Below are positions 26,746 through 36,609 of a stretch of DNA of 54,861 nt, piece after piece. Made by a program: the position numbers and the translations under genes. The notes below the pieces were generated by a model, which saw nothing but the letters and a program-made list of their open reading frames with translations, had not been told where the DNA came from and made no database searches. Within the stretch, counting starts at the first letter, position 1; every line of letters starts with the position of its first letter. Location of the stretch: assembly GCA_026989535.1 (NCBI GenBank), contig JALSJD010000179.1:1-54861 (forward strand), written 5' to 3'. Source of the stretch: Cyclobacteriaceae bacterium (GTDB taxonomy: Bacteria; Bacteroidota; Bacteroidia; Cytophagales; Cyclobacteriaceae).

Positions 26746-29700
26746 TTAATTGGCAGAAGACACTATCCTTACAAAGTCATTGTTTATTCCTGCAATTACT
26801 CCCTTATCGGAAGCAGATCCCAAATGAATGAATTTGAGTTTTTTAACATCTCCAGGAATAAATAATCCTGAATCATATCCACGAACAGGGGTAAACCCTC
26901 CCTTTCCATCTCCTTTAAGAAAAAGCCCCTGACTTGCATCACTACGAGGGGTCTCCACCTCCGAATTGTATAGGTTTCCTGCAATAACAATGTCTTTCAG
27001 TCCATCCATATCAAAGTCTTCATATATAATTCCAAAAACAGCTGATATTTGGGCAATCTTAGGTAATGGTTTTAGTGTAAATCCATTTAAAGTATTAATT
27101 AGAAGGCTAGATGCAAATGTTTTGGCTTCCAATAAATCGGATGCTTCTAAATTTCCTGCCTCATATACATCTTCTAAAGTTGCTAAGCCAAATGAATTAT
27201 AATCTTTAAATTTCTTTTTGAGGCTTGGCATTTGTTCTGATGAGCATTGTTTTCCACGTAAAGGGTATAAGGTATCATTTTCAAAGTAACTGAGTACAAT
27301 ATCCAGCGAACCATTATTGTCAAAATCATTTGAAAACAGCCTGAATGGGGCGCCAGGTTTAGCTTTGTATTTGTAATTTTCGCCCAAGTTACCAACGATG
27401 TAATCCATTCGGCCATCGTTATTTACATCGCCTTCTGCAATACTAAACCACCATCCACCGCTATTGCTTAATGTGGAATCGCCTGTTAACTTTGTAAGTG
27501 TGCCTTTATTGTTTTTAAAAATTGTTATTGGCATCCATTCGCCAACCAAAATAAGGTCTTTAGTGCCATCTGCATCATAATCTGACCAGAGAGCATCAGT
27601 AACCATGCCTGGAACGAGTAACTCTTTTGCCTGATTAGCTGTTACGTCTATAAATTTTCCATTTCTGTTTTCTAATAAATAGCTTCGATCAGCTTTTGGG
27701 TACTGGCCTGGCTTCAACCTACCTCCAATAAATAAATCGGTATCCCCATCATTGTCATAATCATAAGCTTGCACTACACCCCCACTAGAAACCATTTTAG
27801 GTAAATATTTTACCATTCTAGCAAACTCCCCATTCCCATTATTAAGGTATAATCGATCCTGATAGTAAGCGTCTCCTTCAGGTAGTTCATTGCCACCACT
27901 CACTACATATAAATCTAAATCTCCGTCACTGTCAGCATCAAAAAACAGGGCATCTGTGTCTTCATGCAACTTGTCGGATGCAATTTCTTTCTGAGTGGTT
28001 TTAGTAAACGATTTGTCTTTATTTTGAAAATAAATTACTCCTTCCGAGTCTTTGGCTCCACCTATAAAAAAATCATCCAACCCATCGTTATTAACATCGC
28101 CTACAGCAAGTGCGGGGCCAAAAGTGGACATTTTGTGGGGCAACAGCACTTCTCTTTTAAAGTCATCATACTTATTTTCAATATGCGTATGATTTAAGCC
28201 ATAAGTGGAGGTAACCTCTGAAAAAAGTAAGGAGTGCTTTTTATTTAACTCATCAGGTTTTACAGCTCCAGCGTGTTTAACACTAACTAATTGGTTCACA
28301 TTAACATTAGACAATACACTTACTTTGCCATCTGGCCATGTTACTTTTAGGGTATCAATCAGCTCGGCTTGCCCCAAGCCAAAGTGTAGTGTAAAATCAA
28401 CACTCGATTGATAGCCTCTACTAACATATTGTTCTAAGTATTGTTTTTTACCTGCTGCCTGTATCATTATTTTTGAACCAATCCCATTTAAGTTGGATTG
28501 GCTTCCTTTTAGTCTTATTCCTAAATAATTATTGCCCGTTATTTCTCTCGAATTATTTCGATAAATATGAGCAACTTCGTCTATATTGTTTACTATCAAG
28601 TCCATATCTCCGTCATTATCTAAATCGGCATAGGCGGCACCGTTCGAAAATGAAGGCATGGTAACTCCCCAGTTAGTATTATTTTGTTCAAAAGTTAATC
28701 CGTCAATATTTTTATATACAAGGTTGACTGCTTTTTCTGATGGAACTTTGTCTAACACCTCTTGCATCATGGTTTCATAGTCTGGCACATTTTTTCGCCT
28801 TTCGAGCTCAATGCGTTTTTTCATATAAATATCAAAGTCTTTATTATTTGTGTTTTTTTTCATGCCATTGGTCACAAATAAGTCTTTTAAACCATCGTTG
28901 TCTAGGTCTGTAAAAAGTGGAGCCCAGCTCCAATCTGAACTAGTAACCCCTGCTAGTGGAGCTATATCTGAAAATGATTGATTGCCATTGTTTAATTGCA
29001 AGGTATTGCGCATATACTGGTAATGCCCTCCGGCATATACCAACACTTGAAATGCCTTAGGATTCATAGAAGACATATTGGTTTTACGCTTATAATTGCT
29101 TGATGATTTCATATCAAGAACAAATAAATCTTGAAACCCATCATTATCAATGTCGGCCATATCAACACCCATAGAAGAATAAGAGATGTGATTCATCACC
29201 TCCAGGGCAGCTTCTTTAAAGCTTCCATCACCTTTATTTATATAAAAATAATCTCTCCCTGCAAAATCGTTGCATACATATATGTCAGGAAACAAGTCGT
29301 TATTAAAGTCTCCAACAGCTAGACCGAGCCCATCGTTTAGTTGAGATTGGTGCAAGCCAATAAAATCGGTTACCTCTGAAAAGTAGCCGTTATCATTTCT
29401 ATAGATTTTATCGCCTGTTAGCTTATCAGTACCATATTCATCAAATTTTTTCACCAATTCCTTTACTGGGTCTATAGCGTGGTTTAACAAAAACATATCT
29501 AAATCACCATCAAGATCGTAATCGAAAAAAGATGCCTGAAGAGAGGAGCTGGTATCGCCAAGGCCATACTCCACAGCACGCTCGGTAAATGTTAAATCTC
29601 CGTTATTGACAAATAAAAGATTTCTTCTAAGTTTAGGTCTGGCTCTACCTGAGCGACAAATATAAATATCCAGTAATCCATCCTGATTAATATCTACCAT

Positions 29701-30069
29701 AGTTACACCGGTTTTCCACCCTGTAAGCTTACCTAATTTTGATTTTTGGGTTATATCTTCGAACTTAAACCCTCCTTTATTCAAATACAGTTTACCTCCT
29801 TCTTGATTGGAACTAAAGTAGATATCGACTAAACCATCGTTGTTGATGTCTCCTACAGCTACGCCTGCACCATTATAAAAATTGGTGTATCCAAATACAT
29901 TATTATTAATATCTTCTTTTATTGTATTTGCAAAATCAATACCCGAAACCTTAGAATCGATTAATTCCAAGAGGGGTTGAGTTTGCGGCTGCTCTTTTTC
30001 GAGTGTGCTACAAGCATATACTATAAATAATAAGAGGGGTAAAACGCTATAGAAAAACAGGTTTCGCAT
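26746..30069 (-). CDS. CRTAC1-like FG-GAP/VCBS repeat lipoprotein with ASPIC/UnbV domain
   Basis: The 1107-residue protein has a lipoprotein signal (VYACST; Cys near residue 20). At least ten calcium-type FG-GAP/VCBS repeats follow (VGDINNDGLVDIYFSS, VDINQDGLLDIYI, DYDLDGDLDMFLLN, ADIDNDGFQDLFVLD, ADLDNDGDMDLIVNN and others), which fold as beta-propellers. An ASPIC/UnbV domain sits in the middle (YLGIRLKGSQSNLNGIGSKI... LKVTWPDGKVSVL). Such proteins are common in Bacteroidota PULs just after SusD, but their biochemical role is not established; surface glycan binding or adhesion is usually proposed. The first gene after the susD terminator, it is likely expressed with the PUL enzymes. Confidence 0.9.
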   Translation of the reverse strand: MRNLFFYSVLPLLLFIVYACSTLEKEQPQTQPLLELIDSKVSGIDFANTIKEDINNNVFGYTNFYNGAGVAVGDINNDGLVDIYFSSNQEGGKLYLNKGGFKFEDITQKSKLGKLTGWKTGVTMVDINQDGLLDIYICRSGRARPKLRRNLLFVNNGDLTFTERAVEYGLGDTSSSLQASFFDYDLDGDLDMFLLNHAIDPVKELVKKFDEYGTDKLTGDKIYRNDNGYFSEVTDFIGLHQSQLNDGLGLAVGDFNNDLFPDIYVCNDFAGRDYFYINKGDGSFKEAALEVMNHISYSSMGVDMADIDNDGFQDLFVLDMKSSSNYKRKTNMSSMNPKAFQVLVYAGGHYQYMRNTLQLNNGNQSFSDIAPLAGVTSSDWSWAPLFTDLDNDGLKDLFVTNGMKKNTNNKDFDIYMKKRIELERRKNVPDYETMMQEVLDKVPSEKAVNLVYKNIDGLTFEQNNTNWGVTMPSFSNGAAYADLDNDGDMDLIVNNIDEVAHIYRNNSREITGNNYLGIRLKGSQSNLNGIGSKIMIQAAGKKQYLEQYVSRGYQSSVDFTLHFGLGQAELIDTLKVTWPDGKVSVLSNVNVNQLVSVKHAGAVKPDELNKKHSLLFSEVTSTYGLNHTHIENKYDDFKREVLLPHKMSTFGPALAVGDVNNDGLDDFFIGGAKDSEGVIYFQNKDKSFTKTTQKEIASDKLHEDTDALFFDADSDGDLDLYVVSGGNELPEGDAYYQDRLYLNNGNGEFARMVKYLPKMVSSGGVVQAYDYDNDGDTDLFIGGRLKPGQYPKADRSYLLENRNGKFIDVTANQAKELLVPGMVTDALWSDYDADGTKDLILVGEWMPITIFKNNKGTLTKLTGDSTLSNSGGWWFSIAEGDVNNDGRMDYIVGNLGENYKYKAKPGAPFRLFSNDFDNNGSLDIVLSYFENDTLYPLRGKQCSSEQMPSLKKKFKDYNSFGLATLEDVYEAGNLEASDLLEAKTFASSLLINTLNGFTLKPLPKIAQISAVFGIIYEDFDMDGLKDIVIAGNLYNSEVETPRSDASQGLFLKGDGKGGFTPVRGYDSGLFIPGDVKKLKFIHLGSASDKGVIAGINNDFVRIVSSAN

Positions 30070-30143
30070 ACTATTTCTATTTAATCTAACTTAAAAAAAT
30101 ATATTTATTCAGATGTAAATTTCTTTACCATAAGGGTATGTTT

Positions 30144-30174
30144 CCCTTGCCCAAAAGGTTGGTGGTTGCAAGGG
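30144..30174 (-). other. Inverted repeat in the spacer between susD and the FG-GAP gene
   Basis: CCCTTGC (30144-30150) pairs with GCAAGGG (30168-30174) around an 17-base loop, with partial extension outside (GTTT/AAAC). It lies in the 5' leader of the FG-GAP gene, about 75-105 bases before its start. It could be a regulatory stem or simply chance; no T-run follows. Confidence 0.35.
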
Positions 30175-30285
30175 TAAAACTTATCAACATTTATAGCTAC
30201 CCTCCTCTAAACAGAGCCTGTGGTTAACAGTAACTCGGCAATAAATAATAGTATTTTACCAATTACCAACTCCGTTGCATTTAAT

Positions 30286-30319
30286 AAAAGCAACCAGACC
30301 TTACAGTCTAATTGCTTTT
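30286..30319 (-). terminator. Probable attenuator/terminator after susD
   Basis: Read on the minus strand, AAAAGCAA...AGAC-TGTAAG-GTCT...TTGCTTTT forms a two-part stem followed by ATTAAAT. It begins about 29 bases past the susD stop. Partial termination here would give susCD higher transcript levels than downstream genes, a common PUL arrangement. Confidence 0.6.
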
Positions 30320-30347
30320 AAATAATCCAGTTTATCTAACCAAAATA

Positions 30348-31877
30348 CTATCCACCTGTACTAATTTGTTCATTAGCATCAATCTCTATTTGAGGAACTG
30401 GGAAGTAAATTTTAGAATCATCGAGGTAGTTAAAATTACTGCCTGGGTATTTAGCTTCTAAGCCGGCTCTCCATAATTCTATATACCTTCCACTTCTAAT
30501 CAAGTCTAACCTTCTGCTGCCTTCCATAAAGAGTTCTTTTGCTCTTTCTTCTAAAATGGCATCACGTAAGGCAGTTTGGCTTAAACCAACTAAATCGGCT
30601 ACTCCAGCCCTAGCTCTTACCTCATTAACCAATGCCATTGCTCCAGCTTGATCGCCCGTTTCGTTTAACCCTTCTGCTCTTGTAAGTAAGATATCGGCAT
30701 AGCGCAAAACGATGTAATTAACGCCTGTACCTGCACCTAAGTGGGGGGCAAATCGATCATGCCCACCTGCATATTTAATAAAAGGTACGGAAGTATTATC
30801 TACAAGATCAATACCAGGAGCAATAGCTAAGGCATCGTACTCTGGGGTGTTAGGAGCAGCAAAATACATATCTCCATCATCTCCTGTTCGCATTCTGCTA
30901 TCTTGATAGCCATTGGCCATTAAGGTTCTTCTTTCATCATTCAGATCGAATGAGTTATAAAAATCTACAGAGACCGTAAGGTTGCCCCACCCGCCACTTT
31001 GATAAGTACCAGCCAAGGCAAACCAAGACAATGTGTTTGTGGCTCCTGCCGTACCTGTTTCAGACTGAACCGCAAATATAAATTCGTTATCCGACCTATT
31101 ATTTGCATCGTACAAACTCAGGAGCTGACCAGCAGGCATTAAGTCGTATTCGCCTAAGTCGATAACTGCTTTTGCATCTACTGCTGCTGCTGCCCAATTT
31201 TTAGCATTAAGGTTTGTTTTCGCCCTTAGCCCTAAAGCAGCTCCTTTCGTTGCTCTTCCAACTCCATCATACACATCAGAAGAAGGCAATACAGCTATGG
31301 CATCTGTTAAATCTTTTAAAATTTGCGTAATTACCTCCGCCTGAGGGCTTAATGGCAAATCTTCACTTTCGCCCAACTTTAACACCACATCCTTAAAGTT
31401 AAAGGTAAGGTCGTAATAAGCCAGTGCTCTTAAAAATTTAGCTTCGGCTATAAAACCTGCTTTCGCATTGGCATCAATATCCATACCTTCTAAAGTGCTT
31501 ATAGCAAAATTAGCACGATCAACCACCAAATATGCCGAGGCCCACACGTCTAAAATAAACTGTTGGTTGCCGTCCCAAGTGCCGGTTTCAAGGGGGTCAG
31601 TGCCTGGAGACCATGTATCTTGCCCATAATCTGTAGGCAGCTCGCTAAGTTGAATATAATTATGCTTATAATAGGCCGCAAACCCCTGGCTCCATCCTTT
31701 GAGCCCAGCATAAGCCCCTAAGATGAGTACTTCTGCATCTGCTTCGGTTTCATAGGCTGTATCAGCTATTACTTCAGAATAAATTGTTTCTGTCAATTGC
31801 TCTTTACATGACATTATACTTATCAGCATTAATCCTAATGCCAATAAGGGAATTTTTATCATTTTCATAATCATCAT
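30348..31877 (-). CDS. susD: SusD/RagB family outer-membrane glycan-binding lipoprotein
   Basis: The 509-residue protein has a lipoprotein signal (SIMSCKEQ) close to several possible ATG starts (residues 1, 2, 4 and 6); the first was kept. SusD/RagB landmarks include helical TPR-like segments (LILGAYAGLKGW, AEAKFLRALAYYDL, GLRAKTNLNAKNWAAA), NYIVLRYADILLTRAEGLNETG, VNEVRARAGV and the closing ELFMEGSRRLDLIRSGRY...YFPVPQIEIDANEQI. It sits on the outer face over the SusC channel and captures oligosaccharide. The start lies 16 bp after the susC stop, so the two are co-transcribed. Sequence alone does not reveal the bound glycan. Confidence 0.95.
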   Translation of the reverse strand: MMIMKMIKIPLLALGLMLISIMSCKEQLTETIYSEVIADTAYETEADAEVLILGAYAGLKGWSQGFAAYYKHNYIQLSELPTDYGQDTWSPGTDPLETGTWDGNQQFILDVWASAYLVVDRANFAISTLEGMDIDANAKAGFIAEAKFLRALAYYDLTFNFKDVVLKLGESEDLPLSPQAEVITQILKDLTDAIAVLPSSDVYDGVGRATKGAALGLRAKTNLNAKNWAAAAVDAKAVIDLGEYDLMPAGQLLSLYDANNRSDNEFIFAVQSETGTAGATNTLSWFALAGTYQSGGWGNLTVSVDFYNSFDLNDERRTLMANGYQDSRMRTGDDGDMYFAAPNTPEYDALAIAPGIDLVDNTSVPFIKYAGGHDRFAPHLGAGTGVNYIVLRYADILLTRAEGLNETGDQAGAMALVNEVRARAGVADLVGLSQTALRDAILEERAKELFMEGSRRLDLIRSGRYIELWRAGLEAKYPGSNFNYLDDSKIYFPVPQIEIDANEQISTGG

Positions 31878-31893
31878 AATTTAATTTATATTA

Positions 31894-34800
31894 TTAAAAA
31901 GATAGTCTTACGCCAACAGTATAAGTTCTAAAATTAGGGAATCCGTTGTCATCAACCCCACGCCCTACAGCTCTGGAAGATCCTCCATAATTAAAACTAA
32001 CTTCTGGGTCAAACCCAGAGTACTGCGTAAAAGTAAGCAGGTTTTGAGCTTGCACATAGATTTCTGCATTTTGCAACCAAGAGATGTTACTTGAATTAAA
32101 CTTATAGGTAAGTACTACATTTTTTAACCTTACATAAGAAGCATCCTCTATAAATTCAGTATTTACATAAGAGCCATACTCTCCGTAAAAATAGCTTAGA
32201 CCTGGCCGTGTACCTGAAGGATTAATAGAACTGTACCTATCATTTGCTTTTGTGCTGGTAAATTCATCAATCATCAACGCTCTAATGTTGAGGACGTCAT
32301 TGCCTTGTACTCCCTGAAAAAACACATCTAAGCTAAAGCCTTTATAGCTAAACCTATTGTTTAACCCCCAAATAAAGTCGGGAGTGGCATTGCCAATCAC
32401 AGTTCTGTCATCTCCATCAATCACCCCGTCTCCATTTATATCTTCATACTTAGCCTGGCCTGCTACCGAGTTAGGTTGCGGGGTATATGTTTCGCCTGGC
32501 TGGATAATACCAGCATAGACGAAGCCAAAAAAGTCGCCCATCTCTCCCCCTTCAATCATTTGTCTAAATACATGTTCTCTTGTTTGCCAAGAAGGCCTTC
32601 TTTCAATATTTAATGAGATTGGTGCTCCGGCAAGTTTAGTAATTGTATTTACATTTTTAGCTAAATTAGCAGATGCTGTCCATTTAAAGTCACCATCGAG
32701 GATATCGCCACCAAGTGTGAGTTCTATCCCTTTATTATTCATTTCTCCAACATTGGCTCTTTTATAAACTTTACCTGCAGATGGTGGTAAAGGCCTATCA
32801 ATAATTAAGTCCACTGTGTTGGTGTTATATACTTCGGCCGAACCAAACATTCTGCTACCCCAAAAGCCAAAATCAAGCCCTATATTAAGCATTCTGGAGG
32901 TTTCCCATTTTAAATCGGGGTTTTTGGCATACACACCATCAACAGTTAATCCTGTACCAGATGATTGACCATCATAACTGTATAAAGCTGTAGAACCTAC
33001 CCTTGCTAAAGAAGTGTATGGTGAAAAGTTAGTATTGCCGGTAACACCATAAGCAAGCCTTAGCTTAAGATTATCCACAAGGTTTGAGCTGCTTAAAAAG
33101 TCCTCTTCCGAAATCCTCCAAGCTGCAGAAGCAGAAGGGAATGCTCCCCACTTATTATTTCTTCCTAATTGAGAGGCCCCATCTGCTCTTAACGTTGCGG
33201 TAAGTAAATACTTATCTCTAAAACTATAGTTCGCCCGCCCAAAAAATGATATGATACGGCTAGCTGCTCTTGAACTACCTATAAATTGCTCTGCCGCAGA
33301 CCCTAAATTATAGAAAGATGTTTGATCTGTTGGAAAATCGCGCCCTCTTGCGAAAAAATTGTAATTATCGAAGTATTGATTAGAAGCACCCAGCAATATA
33401 TTTAAACTATTATCCTCAGAAAGTGAAGGTGTATAATTAAGTGTTCCTTCAATAAGAGAACTTGTTGATTTTGCTTCAAAAATATCTGCATTAGACCTTA
33501 GGCCAGATGCAGAATAAGCAACCGGGTAAAATATAGAGCTTGTATTAGTTGTATTATCGTAACCTACATTAACCTTGGCTACCAATCCTTCCATAATTTC
33601 ATAATCTGCCCATAGGGTTAGGTAAGTTCTAAATCCAGTAATGTCTCTTTCAGGAACTTCCATTCTGCCAAGAGGGTTTATCCATGGCCTGTTGGCGTTG
33701 TCTCGAGAAAATACCGTGTTACCATAGCTACCATCCGGATTATAAGCAGCTCTGCCAGGCGCAGTCATTAATAAACTATACATAACCGAATTACCACGGA
33801 AACCTGCCCTGTTCCATACCTCTGAAGCCTTAGTGCGTGCTGTGTACATATTTACACCCACATTGGCTTTTTTTCCAAATTTCCTGTCCACATTTAAGCG
33901 AACCGAAGCACGGTTAAAATCGGTATTAAGCAAAACACCTTCCTGACTAAAAGAGTTTGCAGATAACGAAAACCGAGTAGTTTCGTCTCCACCGCTAGCA
34001 CTAATAGTATGGCTTTGAATACCGGCAGACCTTGTGCCTTCTTCAATCCAGTCTGTATCATTTTCCAGGGCTAAATCTGCAGCATCATACCAAGGGAGGC
34101 CATTATTGGGGCCATCAGCATAAAAAGCGTTTCTGTTAGCAGCATATTCATCCCAGCCTAAAAATTCCATGGTGTTATTAATTTGCTGCACTCCGGCAAA
34201 TCCGTCATAAGTAACACTTACTTTACCTCTTTTACCTCTTTTAGTGGTAATTAAAACTACTCCTGAGGAGCCCCTTGAGCCGTAAATAGCAGCAGCCGAA
34301 GCATCTTTTAGTATATCAATCGACTCAATATCGGCAGGGTTAATAGAAACACCCGCAGCAATCGGAAAGCCATCTACTACATATAAAGGCTCCGTACTAT
34401 TTGAGATAGAACTATTACCTCTAATAACAATAGATAGCTCACCACCAGGTTTGCCGTCTCCGCTTGATACTTCTACACCAGCCGCCCGGCCTTGTAACAT
34501 TTGTGCAGCCGAAGTTACAGCAGCACCGGTAGTCATGTCTTCTTCACTCAATGCTACTACAGCCCCTGTTAAATCTCTTTTCTTAATTTCGCCATAACCT
34601 ATCACTACAATTTCTTCTAAACTGGTAAGGTCTGGTGTCATTGAAATATTAATTACCTGCCTTGCGCCTACTGCTGCTTCTTGGGTTTCGTACCCTATAT
34701 AAGAAAAAACAAGTACAGAAGACTCATCGGCTACAGTTAATTTATAATTACCATCTACGTCTGTTACCGTACCATTAGTTGAGCCTTTTATTATGATGTT

Positions 34801-35274
34801 AACACCTGGTAAAGGTTCTCCGTTAATATCGGTAACTGTGCCTCTTATATCTATTGCTTTAAGCACCAATACCAGTGCTTCGTTCTCTAAAGGTTTTAAT
34901 TTTTTATTGGGCTTTTGTACGTTTATGTTTTTGTTTACCTGTTTAAACCTAAGGTTGCTTTCTTTTGAAATATCTAATAATATTTCGTACAAAGTAGTGT
35001 TTTTATAGCTGCCACTAAGCCTTGTTTTACGGCTAAGATCTTTCTCAAAAAACACAAATTTGTATTCTGTTAAATCCTCAATTTTGGAAAAAACAGTCTC
35101 TAGCTTTTCATCTGTAAAGCTAATATCAACATTCACATCTTTTACGCTCTTTACTTTTTGGCCGTGCGTGTTCCCGGCTGCCAGCAACATACCGCCTACC
35201 AACAATTGGGTTATTATACCATAAAGTGAATACATTAAGACTTTTTTTAATAAAAGTAATCGTTTAAATTTCAT
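31894..35274 (-). CDS. susC: SusC/RagA TonB-dependent outer-membrane transporter with STN signalling domain
   Basis: The start is set at the ATG at 35274 (MKFKRLLLL), which begins the signal peptide; an in-frame ATG at 35352 would add 26 non-signal residues. In the 1126-residue product, a secretin/TonB short N-terminal (STN) domain comes first (SFTDEKLETVFSKIEDLTEYKF). A carboxypeptidase-regulatory-like domain (GEPLPGVNIIIKGSTNGTVT), the TonB-box-like region, a plug (LQGRAAGVEV, NSISNSTEPLYVVDGFPI, DILKDASAAAIYGSRGS) and the 22-strand barrel follow. It imports glycan fragments captured by SusD. The STN domain implies signalling to the FecR encoded just upstream. Confidence 0.96.
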   Translation of the reverse strand: MKFKRLLLLKKVLMYSLYGIITQLLVGGMLLAAGNTHGQKVKSVKDVNVDISFTDEKLETVFSKIEDLTEYKFVFFEKDLSRKTRLSGSYKNTTLYEILLDISKESNLRFKQVNKNINVQKPNKKLKPLENEALVLVLKAIDIRGTVTDINGEPLPGVNIIIKGSTNGTVTDVDGNYKLTVADESSVLVFSYIGYETQEAAVGARQVINISMTPDLTSLEEIVVIGYGEIKKRDLTGAVVALSEEDMTTGAAVTSAAQMLQGRAAGVEVSSGDGKPGGELSIVIRGNSSISNSTEPLYVVDGFPIAAGVSINPADIESIDILKDASAAAIYGSRGSSGVVLITTKRGKRGKVSVTYDGFAGVQQINNTMEFLGWDEYAANRNAFYADGPNNGLPWYDAADLALENDTDWIEEGTRSAGIQSHTISASGGDETTRFSLSANSFSQEGVLLNTDFNRASVRLNVDRKFGKKANVGVNMYTARTKASEVWNRAGFRGNSVMYSLLMTAPGRAAYNPDGSYGNTVFSRDNANRPWINPLGRMEVPERDITGFRTYLTLWADYEIMEGLVAKVNVGYDNTTNTSSIFYPVAYSASGLRSNADIFEAKSTSSLIEGTLNYTPSLSEDNSLNILLGASNQYFDNYNFFARGRDFPTDQTSFYNLGSAAEQFIGSSRAASRIISFFGRANYSFRDKYLLTATLRADGASQLGRNNKWGAFPSASAAWRISEEDFLSSSNLVDNLKLRLAYGVTGNTNFSPYTSLARVGSTALYSYDGQSSGTGLTVDGVYAKNPDLKWETSRMLNIGLDFGFWGSRMFGSAEVYNTNTVDLIIDRPLPPSAGKVYKRANVGEMNNKGIELTLGGDILDGDFKWTASANLAKNVNTITKLAGAPISLNIERRPSWQTREHVFRQMIEGGEMGDFFGFVYAGIIQPGETYTPQPNSVAGQAKYEDINGDGVIDGDDRTVIGNATPDFIWGLNNRFSYKGFSLDVFFQGVQGNDVLNIRALMIDEFTSTKANDRYSSINPSGTRPGLSYFYGEYGSYVNTEFIEDASYVRLKNVVLTYKFNSSNISWLQNAEIYVQAQNLLTFTQYSGFDPEVSFNYGGSSRAVGRGVDDNGFPNFRTYTVGVRLSF

Positions 35275-35377
35275 ATCTTTGTTAAGGTTTTTAATGTGGA
35301 AAATTACATTGGAACTTTTCTTACTTATTGAAGTATTCACGTGTCCAAGCATGAGTTCAATAAGAAAGAATTTTTAC

Positions 35378-35400
35378 AGTGGTGCTCCTAGAGCACTGCT
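35378..35400. other. Hairpin between fecR and susC
   Basis: GTGCTC (35382-35387), loop CTA and GAGCAC (35391-35396) form a perfect core stem with extra imperfect pairing on both sides. On the plus strand a T-run follows, but both neighbouring genes run on the minus strand, so a classical terminator for fecR is not supported. It may be a leader structure of the susC message. Confidence 0.4.
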
Positions 35401-35437
35401 GTTTTTTTATTATTTAGTTTGTTTCATTTAATTTGTT

Positions 35438-36451
35438 TCATTTAGTTATTTGTGGTTTATAATTAATTACTACTTTTTTATTGTTTATAGTATAGGTAAA
35501 ATTAGCTGTATGGCTAAGCGATAGTAATACTTCTTCTAATGATTGGTTATCGAATCTTGCAATTAAATCCCATTTAGCAGCACTCTTATTTTTTACCGTA
35601 ATATCTACGCCATACCACCTTTCTAGTCTTTTAATCACATTATCTTCACTGGCATTATTAAAATAAATAATACCGTCTTTCCATCCTGTTTCGTGCCCGT
35701 TTACAAAATTTGATGCAATTAACAGGTTTTCGCCTTTATTATAGGAGACCTTTTTGTTTGGAAATAAATAAACTATACCTGATGCATCGCTTTTATTCTC
35801 ACTTAACGTGTTTTCTACTTTTACCTTACCAGTAACAACGGCCACTTCAACAAGGTTAGACTCTGGGTAGGCATTTATGTTGAATGAAGTACCCAGTACT
35901 GTGGTTGAAATATTACTTGTTCGTATTACAAATGGCCTTTTTGAGTCTTTTACTACTTCAAAAAAGGCTTCTCCTTCCAATACTACTTCTCTTTTTTCAT
36001 CGCTAAACGTGCTTGGAAATTGCAGTTTTGACTTGGCGTTTAATTTAACAACAGTGCCATCTGAGAGTCTAAAAGTTAGTTTTTCGCCATTATCGGTTTT
36101 TTTGGCTTTCCATGCTGTTAGTTGCGGCTTTATAATGTCTTCTTTTTCGATATAATACAGGGTTAAGCTTAGGCCTAACACTACAACTATCGTAGCGGCA
36201 ATTTTGTAAAATCGATTAAACAGAGGAGTTCTAACAGGTTTAAAGCGCTCTTCCTTTAATTCTATTTTACGTTGAATACCTTGGTGCAAACGTTGATTAA
36301 AGTGTGCGATATCTCCCAACTTATCTGTATCCCAAGGTTCATTGTCTGCTCTATGCGAATCAAAAAAATCAAGAAGGTATTTTTCTTCTTGTACGGAGCT
36401 TTCTCCGTCCATGTATTTATCTATTAGTTGTTTTAACTCTTGCTTGGTCAT
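35438..36451 (-). CDS. FecR-family anti-sigma factor
   Basis: The 337-residue inner-membrane protein starts with a cytoplasmic helical segment for sigma-factor binding (residues 1-80; MTKQELKQLIDKYMDGESS). One membrane span follows near 83-101 (FYKIAATIVVVLGLSLTLYY). The periplasmic FecR domain (FRLSDGTVVKLNAKSKLQFP, REVVLEGEAFFEVVKDSKRPFVIRT, VLGTSFNINAYP) precedes a C-terminal STN-like fold that contacts the transporter. It would relay substrate sensing by SusC to an extracytoplasmic-function sigma factor. Unusually, no sigma-factor gene lies beside it; upstream are 680 bp of repeats and then clpB. The partner must be elsewhere or lost. Confidence 0.93.
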   Translation of the reverse strand: MTKQELKQLIDKYMDGESSVQEEKYLLDFFDSHRADNEPWDTDKLGDIAHFNQRLHQGIQRKIELKEERFKPVRTPLFNRFYKIAATIVVVLGLSLTLYYIEKEDIIKPQLTAWKAKKTDNGEKLTFRLSDGTVVKLNAKSKLQFPSTFSDEKREVVLEGEAFFEVVKDSKRPFVIRTSNISTTVLGTSFNINAYPESNLVEVAVVTGKVKVENTLSENKSDASGIVYLFPNKKVSYNKGENLLIASNFVNGHETGWKDGIIYFNNASEDNVIKRLERWYGVDITVKNKSAAKWDLIARFDNQSLEEVLLSLSHTANFTYTINNKKVVINYKPQITK

Positions 36452-36609
36452 TTTAATTCTTACTTAGTCACAAAGCGGCTTTTAGTTAGATGTTGCATAA
36501 GTAAGGGCTTACCCTTGCTCAAAGTTTATTTATTTTTAAGAGACCCTCATTTCGAGGGCTTCGCCTGAATATTCTCTGTTTGTATAAAAGGGCAACTAAA
36601 TACTTCTTA

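Noticed and set aside
35378-35400. A classical terminator between fecR and susC
   Set aside because: The T-run follows the stem only on the plus strand, whereas both genes are on the minus strand.
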